DNA of 6,176 nucleotides, from positions 1 to 6,176 of the forward strand of contig DIUH01000155.1 in the NCBI GenBank assembly GCA_002428205.1. Direction: 5' to 3'. This document shows, piece by piece, positions 1 through 4,899 of the stretch. The DNA comes from Planctomycetaceae bacterium UBA6163 (GTDB taxonomy: Bacteria > Planctomycetota > Planctomycetia > Pirellulales > Pirellulaceae). Every line of letters starts with the position of its first letter. Positions within the stretch are counted from its first letter, which is position 1. The notes beneath the pieces are model-generated. The model had not been told where the DNA came from. It did not search any database and worked only from the letters and a program-made list of their open reading frames with translations. The position numbers and the translations under genes were made by a program.

Positions 1-215
1 GCTGCTTCGGGGACAATCAGCGTCGCATTCGTCAAAATCGGCGGAACCGTATCGGCCCGGAACCACTGTGGCAGTTTTCCGCGGGCGGCGATCCAGGCCG
101 GATGCCACGGGGCGGTCCAGGCGGCCAACAACCCTTTGGCCACCTCGTCCGTAGTTTGTTTAGGGAAGTCCTCCAGCGTGGTGCAGGGGATCAAAACGTA
201 ACATTCATCCAACAT
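1..215 (-). CDS. Hypothetical protein, N-terminal part, runs off left edge
   Basis: This is the first 71 codons of a minus-strand gene whose remainder lies left of the window. The start is the ATG at 215-213; reading back in frame, a stop (TAG, plus-strand 285-287) is met before any other ATG, GTG or TTG. The frame is open to the edge. The product begins MLDECYVLIPCTTLEDFP, followed by a segment rich in Trp, Ala and Pro (LLAAWTAPWHPAWIAA, then KLPQWFRADTVPP). There is no signal peptide or membrane helix in the visible part, so a cytoplasmic protein is likely. The pattern resembles a large planctomycete protein type I have seen, but I cannot name its function with confidence. No Shine-Dalgarno sequence precedes the ATG. 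It is divergent from the pilM-like gene, so a functional link is not implied. Coding status is supported by protein-like composition and the open frame rather than by a recognised domain. Confidence 0.68.
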   Translation of the reverse strand, partial: MLDECYVLIPCTTLEDFPKQTTDEVAKGLLAAWTAPWHPAWIAARGKLPQWFRADTVPPILTNATLIVPEA

Positions 216-494
216 GTCGGGTGAGCCGGAGTGGATTCGGTGGAGCAGGTAAAAATTTGACGCAACGTCTGGGGCGGCGATAAACTATACTGTACGCCGC
301 AGTGGCGAAACGATGCCGGGGAACCGGTGTCGTTTGCCGTTGCAAGTTAGCATAATCAACTTAGAAAGACGTATCGGGTTTCCCTGGCGGTGGATGGTCC
401 GGTGCGGCAAAAATCGGGACCGGCGTACCTTTTCGCGGCCGAAAATCCTTATCTGAACCGCTAAAAAATTCACTCACAACCGATTGGCAGATTC
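216..494. other. Divergent intergenic region
   Basis: This 279-bp gap separates the minus-strand hypothetical gene from the pilM-like gene. It holds a candidate promoter for the rightward genes (257-291). I see no tRNA, riboswitch or convincing terminator in it. Stretches at 251-258 and 462-470 are AT-rich against the surrounding GC-rich DNA. Short frames inside it (313-456 plus strand, 285-473 minus strand) are Arg-rich and unconvincing as genes. Confidence 0.7.
257..291 (+). promoter_or_regulatory. Candidate sigma70-type promoter for the pil-like genes
   Basis: TTGACG at 257-262 matches the -35 consensus at five of six bases. TAAACT at 281-286 lies 18 bases downstream and matches the -10 consensus at four of six. 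TATACT at 286-291 is a better -10 by sequence but sits 23 bases from the -35. The complementary strand also reads TATAGT (289-284), a possible -10 for the divergent gene, so promoters may overlap here. If used, the rightward leader would be about 190-200 nt. Planctomycete promoter rules are poorly known, so this is only a candidate. Confidence 0.35.
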
Positions 495-2705
495 ATGGCG
501 AGCAACAGCGGTGTCTGGGGCATCGAAATCGGGCAAGCAGCTCTAAAAGCACTTCGATGCAGTCTCAAAGGCGACGAGATCGTCGCCGAGGCGTTCGATT
601 ACATCGAATATCCGAAGATGCTGAGCCAACCCGAAGCGGAACCGGCGGAATTAATCGCCGAGGCGCTGGAGAAGTTCAAAGAGCGGAACGACGCTGGCAA
701 TTACATGATTTGCATGAGCGTTCCCGGGCAAAGCGGTTTGGCCAAGTTCTTCAAGCCACCACCCGTGGAAGTCAAAAAAGTCGCTGACCTGGTCCGGTAT
801 GAAGCTCGCCAGCAGATCCCGTTCGATCTGGACGACGTCGTTTGGGATTACCAAATGATGCCCGGCAGCACGATCGAAGAAGGTTACGCGTTGGAGAGCG
901 AAGTCGGTCTGTTCGCGATGAAACGTGAAATGGTGACGCGTCAACTGCAGCCGATGGACGCTGCGGGGATTGAAGTCGACTTGGTGCAGATGGCTCCGAT
1001 GGCGATCTACAACATGCTGGCCTACGACCGGATGCACGAGCGGATCGAGAACGATATTTTCGACGTCGACACGCCGCCAAGTTCGACGGTGCTGTTGTCG
1101 ATCGGCACCGATACGTCCGACTTGATCATCACCAACGGGTTTCGGATTTGGCAGCGCAGCATGCCGATCGGCGGTAATCACTTTACTCGCCAATTGACCA
1201 AGGACTTGAAGCTGACGTTCGCCAAGGCGGAACACCTCAAGCGAAATGCGCGCGAAGCGGTCGACCCGAAGCTGATTTTCCAGACGATGCGACCGGTCTT
1301 TAACGACATGGTGACCGAAGTCCAGCGCTCGATCGGTTTCTTCCGCAGTTTGAACAAGAAGGCGGAGATTAAAGAACTGTTGATCTCCGGCAACACGGTC
1401 AAAATGCCTGGTTTGGCTGCTTATATCGGCAAAAACCTCGGCTTAGACGTCCACGTGCTCGATCGATTCAATCGGTTGACCGGCGAGGACGTGCTCAGCA
1501 TTCCGACTTTCCGTGACAACGCGCCGACGTTTGCGGTGGCATACGGCTTGTGTCTGCAGGGGCTGGGGATCAGCCAACTGAAGAACTCGTTGGTGCCGCG
1601 GGAGATTGTCGTTCAGCGAATCATTCGGGCGAAGAAACCGTGGGCGGTGGCGGCCGTGGCAACGCTGATGACCGGGATGGCGGTCCATTACGCGTTCACT
1701 CAGCGAAGTTGGGCCAAGACGCACCCGGATATTTGGAACCGAGCGACTGCGGCGGTGGAGAGCATGAGCAGTTACAGCAGTCGGCACATGAGCGAAGACT
1801 CGACTCGAAAGAGCAAGTTGACCTATCTGGATGTGCTCGGACAAGAAGTCTCCAGTACGTCGGAACGCCGATTGCAATGGCTAGAGATCCTGCGGGCGCT
1901 CAACGCCACGATTCCGCGCACGGCGTATCCTGATGGCAAGCCGCCAAGCCCCAAAGAATTACCCTTCGAAGATCGTCCTGATATCCACATTACCGGGATT
2001 GAGTCGAAGCGGTTTGAGGATTTGGCGACTTGGTTTACCGAAGACGTCTCGCTGCGATATCGCGAAGAACTGCGCAACTTGGCCCGTTTCGACAAGACGC
2101 TGGCCCCTGAAGACTTGACCACCGTTACCGGTCCGACCGGCCCTGGTTGGGTTTTTGAGATGAAGGGGTATCACTATTACAACAGCCCGAAACGAATGGG
2201 CAGTGAAGGCAGCAACCACGTGCGGCGAACCCTGATCACCAACTTGCTGAGGCAACCGATCGCGTTGCCGGACAAGCAAGGGAACATCATTCCGTTTTTG
2301 CCTGAAGAATTGGGGCTGAAGTTCCCGTTGCTGCTCAATGATGATAAGCCCAAGTTAGTTAAGATTCCCAACCCTGATTTCGACCCAGAAACCATGGCTC
2401 CGCCGGCAGGTGGCATGGGGGCAATGGGCGGCATGGGCATGACCGGCGGTGCTACCATGGGACCGGGCGCGGCGCCCGGTGGTGCGGCCCCGGCGGCGGG
2501 TGGTAATGCTCGGGCGGCGGGCGAAGACAAAGAAGTGGTACCGCCGACGTTGGATGTTTTAAGGCACGATTTTATCGTTCAAGTCGTCTGGCAACCGAAC
2601 TCGTTAACCGAGCGATTGCAGATTCGCGAAGAGAAACGCAAGGCTGCGGAAGAAGCCGAGAAGGCCGCGCAAGAAGCCGAAGCGATGGCGTCGGTTGGCA
2701 ATTAG
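495..2705 (+). CDS. pilM: PilM-PilN fusion, type IV pilus inner-membrane assembly protein
   Basis: PilM is the cytoplasmic actin-like ATPase that binds the N-terminal tail of PilN and links the cytoplasmic motor side of type IV pilus machines to the PilN/PilO membrane complex. Seen here: the phosphate-1-like motif GIEIGQAALKAL (9-20); the PilM-typical stretch FFKPPPVE followed by EARQQIPFDLDD (about 103-114); the phosphate-2-like motif SIGTDTSD (202-209); and the adenosine-side motif SGNTVKMPGL (298-307). Usual PilM proteins are about 350 residues; this one is 736. After the PilM domain comes NSLVPRE (364-370), resembling the INLLP peptide of PilN, then one membrane helix (about 383-401). WLEILRALNATIP (462-474) and IHITGIESKRFEDLATWF (497-514) resemble the PilN periplasmic domain. 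A Gly/Met/Ala-rich linker (636-676) precedes a predicted strand (HDFIVQVVW) and a charged C-terminal helix. The ATG at 495 is the first start after an in-frame TAA at 462-464; no Shine-Dalgarno is visible. PilM identity is strong; the PilN half is well supported by order and pattern. Confidence 0.9.
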   Translation: MASNSGVWGIEIGQAALKALRCSLKGDEIVAEAFDYIEYPKMLSQPEAEPAELIAEALEKFKERNDAGNYMICMSVPGQSGLAKFFKPPPVEVKKVADLVRYEARQQIPFDLDDVVWDYQMMPGSTIEEGYALESEVGLFAMKREMVTRQLQPMDAAGIEVDLVQMAPMAIYNMLAYDRMHERIENDIFDVDTPPSSTVLLSIGTDTSDLIITNGFRIWQRSMPIGGNHFTRQLTKDLKLTFAKAEHLKRNAREAVDPKLIFQTMRPVFNDMVTEVQRSIGFFRSLNKKAEIKELLISGNTVKMPGLAAYIGKNLGLDVHVLDRFNRLTGEDVLSIPTFRDNAPTFAVAYGLCLQGLGISQLKNSLVPREIVVQRIIRAKKPWAVAAVATLMTGMAVHYAFTQRSWAKTHPDIWNRATAAVESMSSYSSRHMSEDSTRKSKLTYLDVLGQEVSSTSERRLQWLEILRALNATIPRTAYPDGKPPSPKELPFEDRPDIHITGIESKRFEDLATWFTEDVSLRYREELRNLARFDKTLAPEDLTTVTGPTGPGWVFEMKGYHYYNSPKRMGSEGSNHVRRTLITNLLRQPIALPDKQGNIIPFLPEELGLKFPLLLNDDKPKLVKIPNPDFDPETMAPPAGGMGAMGGMGMTGGATMGPGAAPGGAAPAAGGNARAAGEDKEVVPPTLDVLRHDFIVQVVWQPNSLTERLQIREEKRKAAEEAEKAAQEAEAMASVGN
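2400..2522 (+). repeat. Gly/Met/Ala-rich low-complexity segment in the PilM-PilN protein
   Basis: Residues 636-676 are almost wholly Gly, Ala, Met and Pro. The first half has GGMGAMGGMGM-type repeats and the second half is Ala/Pro/Gly. It lies in the extracytoplasmic part, between a helix-rich region and a final predicted strand, so it is probably a flexible loop. Confidence 0.8.
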
Positions 2706-2831
2706 TGTTTGTTTGAAATGAGCGGTCGCGTCGTGTGATCGCGTTCGGTTGGGTTCGTGAATCGTTGTTCGAGTATTTGTCAGTTTGGTCGCGTTCTGCG
2801 ACAGGATTCCCCTTTTTAGCGATCGATCAAA
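2706..2831 (+). other. Intergenic gap between the first two pil-like genes
   Basis: This 126-bp gap contains a small inverted repeat, GTCGC-GTTCT-GCGAC (2788-2802), followed ten bases later by a five-T tract (2813-2817). The stem is short and the T tract is displaced, so it is not a convincing terminator. No clear promoter is seen. Co-transcription across the gap is likely but unproven. Confidence 0.5.
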
Positions 2832-4760
2832 ATGGATCAAGTTAAAGCCCAAATGGCTGTCGTCGCCAAGTATTGGTTTTGGATCGCCACGGCGTTGGTC
2901 ACGCTACTGTCGGTCGGCACTTGGTGGGTCAGCAGCGGTAAATTGCTGGCGGAGTTCGAGGCTGCGAAAACGAAACTCACCAGCGATGCCCAAAAGATAT
3001 CGACCGTGCGAAACTCGTTAGATACGCACCCGAATGACACCTCCCACGCAGAGATGGACAAACTGGTCGAAACTCGGACCGATGCGGTAATGGAGGCGTG
3101 GACCAATGTCTACAACCGCCAACGTGATATTTTGGTTTGGCCGGTCGGCGAATTGAAAGAAGATTTTGTACGCGAGTTTGTCGACTTGATCCCGATCGAA
3201 TTGAAGGTCCAATTCCCAACGCCCGAAGCCGATGAAAAAGAAACGAGTTTGCGGAATCGCTATCGCGATTACATCGGTAACGTGTTGCCCAACATTGCGG
3301 AGATCGCCAAGACGAAGTGGACAGCTGATTTTTATAAGCCAGCTACCGGTATGGGTGGCGGTATGGGTGGCATGGGCGGATACGATGGCGGCATGGGGGG
3401 GGAAGACTTTGGCGGCATGGGCGGAGGCGACATGTATGGTGGCGGTATGGGGGGTGGCATGGGCGGCACCGGTCTGCCACGCGACGAGGGCCCGTTGGTT
3501 ACCTGGGATGCGGCTAGTCAAGAACGCTTGTTGGCCGACCTGTTTCCATGGCGCGGTGGTCAACCCACGACGCTTGACGTGCTGTACAGCCAAGAAAACT
3601 TATGGATTCTGAAGCAATTGATGCAAATCATCGCTGCGGTTAACGGCGATGCGGGACAACGATTCCAGGCCAAGATCCGTGGGATCAATCGAATTTCCAT
3701 TGGCCGATCCGTGCCAACTTCGGCGGGATCGCTTTCCAAACCAAGCAAGGCTGGTGCTCCTGGTGGGGGAGGAATGGACAGCATGGGAATGGGGATGGGA
3801 ATGGATGGAATGGACGCAATGGGCGGTTCCGGCGGTGACATGTATGGTGGCGGCGGCCCTGAAGCTGGGATGATGGGCGATCCTGGAATGGGTGGGGCCG
3901 CGGCGGTCGTCGATCCAGGTGATAATCGCTACGTCGATACGGCGGGCACTCCGGTGACCGCGTCTCAATTGCGTGCGGCTTTGTCCAGCAATTCCCCGAC
4001 GGATGCGTTCATGGCGGTCGCTAAACGAGTGCCCGTGATGATGACTTTGAAAATGGACCAACGGAGCCTTCCAGAGTTGTTGGCCGTTTGCGGAAGTGTC
4101 CCGTTGATGGTTGAAGTGAAGCATGTGCGAATCCTGCCACCAAGCGGCGCGGGTGCTGTGGCCGATAATGGGGCTGGTGGTGGAATGGGTGGCGCGATGG
4201 GAGACATGGGGGGCATGGGTTCGCCTGGCGGCATGGGGGCACCGGGCGGCATGGGTGCGGGGCTCGGATCGATGGACGGCGACGGCGGTGATGCTTACGG
4301 TGGAATGCCGACCACGGGTAAAGCGGACGCGTTCCCACTCGATATGGTCGTCGAGGTTTATGGAATCATTTACATTTACAACCCACCACAAGCGGATTCG
4401 CTGGGGATCGAAAAGGTTGATGAAAACACCGTTGTCGAAGGGACCGCCCTTGGTGAAGGACGCGTAGAGGAGCCCGTTGCTGCGGAACCAGCTTCGGCTG
4501 CAACGCCTGATCCCGCTGTGCCGCAACCTTCTGCTGATGCGACGACTGATCCGGCGGCCGATCCAGCCCAGCCGGCGGCCGATCCAGTGGTACCGTCACA
4601 GCCCGCCACTCCGCCGGCCGATGCCTCAGTACCAGCTGACACTGGTGCGCCAGTGGTGGATCCGTCGGCAAGTGCACCTTTGGGCCGGCCTGGCGGTCAG
4701 GCCGAAATGATAGCTGGTACTTCAATCCGGTTTGCTGGCGAGTTTATTTTCGCTGGCTGA
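2832..4760 (+). CDS. Single-pass membrane protein with Gly/Met-rich loops; candidate PilO-like component
   Basis: I do not recognise a named family, but the architecture is clear. A short N-terminal tail is followed by one membrane helix (about 14-33) and a likely coiled coil (36-60), the plan of PilN/PilO proteins. Residues 61-170 are helical and charged. A folded segment (223-295) contains QENLWILKQLMQIIAAVN and INRISIGRSV. A second (about 376-437) has strand VMMTLKMD, helix QRSLPELLAVCGS and strand LMVEVKHVRIL, with a third strand DMVVEVYGIIYIYNPP at 504-519. This strand-helix-strand-strand order resembles the ferredoxin-like fold of PilO/PilN. Three Gly/Met-rich segments separate these parts. 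A Pro/Ala-rich stretch (546-617) precedes a C-terminal strand-like end, TSIRFAGEFIFAG. The ATG at 2832 is the first after an in-frame TAG at 2817-2819, with no Shine-Dalgarno. Position just after pilM-pilN suggests a partner in the same envelope complex. Coding is certain; the PilO-like role is inference. Confidence 0.88.
   Translation: MDQVKAQMAVVAKYWFWIATALVTLLSVGTWWVSSGKLLAEFEAAKTKLTSDAQKISTVRNSLDTHPNDTSHAEMDKLVETRTDAVMEAWTNVYNRQRDILVWPVGELKEDFVREFVDLIPIELKVQFPTPEADEKETSLRNRYRDYIGNVLPNIAEIAKTKWTADFYKPATGMGGGMGGMGGYDGGMGGEDFGGMGGGDMYGGGMGGGMGGTGLPRDEGPLVTWDAASQERLLADLFPWRGGQPTTLDVLYSQENLWILKQLMQIIAAVNGDAGQRFQAKIRGINRISIGRSVPTSAGSLSKPSKAGAPGGGGMDSMGMGMGMDGMDAMGGSGGDMYGGGGPEAGMMGDPGMGGAAAVVDPGDNRYVDTAGTPVTASQLRAALSSNSPTDAFMAVAKRVPVMMTLKMDQRSLPELLAVCGSVPLMVEVKHVRILPPSGAGAVADNGAGGGMGGAMGDMGGMGSPGGMGAPGGMGAGLGSMDGDGGDAYGGMPTTGKADAFPLDMVVEVYGIIYIYNPPQADSLGIEKVDENTVVEGTALGEGRVEEPVAAEPASAATPDPAVPQPSADATTDPAADPAQPAADPVVPSQPATPPADASVPADTGAPVVDPSASAPLGRPGGQAEMIAGTSIRFAGEFIFAG
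3345..3467 (+). repeat. Gly/Met-rich low-complexity segment 1 of the second gene
   Basis: Residues 172-212 are mostly Gly with eight Met, in GGM and GGGM units, plus scattered acidic and Tyr residues including GGDMYGGG. At the DNA level this is an imperfect array of GGCATGGG-like words. It includes a run of eight G at 3395-3402. Confidence 0.85.
3753..3896 (+). repeat. Gly/Met-rich low-complexity segment 2 of the second gene
   Basis: Residues 308-355 contain eleven Met among Gly, Asp and Ser, including a GMGMGM run and a second GGDMYGGG motif. It links the two folded parts of the protein. Confidence 0.85.
4170..4307 (+). repeat. Gly/Met-rich low-complexity segment 3 of the second gene
   Basis: Residues 447-492 contain eight Met in GGM units separated by Ala, Pro or Ser, and end with the related motif GGDAYGGM. 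It lies between the predicted strands LMVEVKHVRIL and DMVVEVYGIIYIYN, so it probably forms an expanded hairpin loop. Confidence 0.85.
4467..4682 (+). repeat. Pro/Ala-rich tail segment with short DNA repeats
   Basis: Residues 546-617 of the second gene are dominated by Pro, Ala, Asp, Thr, Ser and Val. The 16-bp word CCGGCGGCCGATCCAG occurs at 4551-4566 and again at 4572-4587 (21-bp period, in frame), with a diverged copy near 4611. It probably forms an extended, disordered spacer outside the membrane. Confidence 0.75.
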
Positions 4761-4899
4761 GCGTTGGTTGAGAAAATGCATTGGCTGAACGTGGTCGCTA
4801 TCGGTTAAACTGAAGCCACGCGGCCTGATCGAAACATAGAAATTTGAACACTGCCCGAATCGACGCGAAACTTTTCTCCCGTCAACCTAGTGACTGATT
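4761..4899 (+). other. Intergenic gap between the second and third pil-like genes
   Basis: This 139-bp gap contains an imperfect hairpin: CGTGG (4790-4794) pairs with CCACG (4816-4820), with a small inner stem TCGG/CTGA around TTAAA. No T tract follows, so it is not a typical terminator. It could stabilise or process a transcript. No convincing promoter or Shine-Dalgarno sequence is seen before the next start. Confidence 0.4.

Noticed and set aside
313..456. Plus-strand 47-codon frame starting at the ATG at 313
   Set aside because: Arg- and Trp-rich with no recognisable feature; not enough to call a leader peptide.
285..473. Minus-strand frame of 62 codons in the divergent intergenic region
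   Set aside because: Very Arg-rich, no ribosome site, ends at a stop in the same frame as the left-edge gene; probably chance. An upstream extension or decayed part of that gene cannot be excluded but nothing supports it.
522..530. Glu instead of Asp in the PilM phosphate-1-like motif (GIEIG) as a sign of lost ATP binding
   Set aside because: From memory, other PilM proteins that bind ATP, such as the Thermus one, have Glu there too, so it is not a marker of inactivity.
651..1235. Minus-strand frame of 194 codons opposite the PilM domain
   Set aside because: It overlaps the conserved ATPase motifs of PilM and has the Arg/His/Gln-rich look of an antisense shadow.
2788..2817. Hairpin plus T tract as an intrinsic terminator after the first gene
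   Set aside because: The stem has only five pairs and the T tract is ten bases away, so termination would be weak at best.
3345..4307. Short repeated words (GGCATGGG-like) as a possible CRISPR or regulatory repeat array
   Set aside because: Spacing is irregular, there are no unique spacers, and the repeats follow the codon frame of a Gly/Met-rich protein.
3600..4526. Long minus-strand frame (308 codons) opposite the second gene
   Set aside because: It is a shadow of the plus-strand gene: rich in His, Ser, Arg and Thr where the plus strand encodes Gly/Met repeats, with no domain-like pattern. The plus-strand frame has a membrane helix and structured segments.
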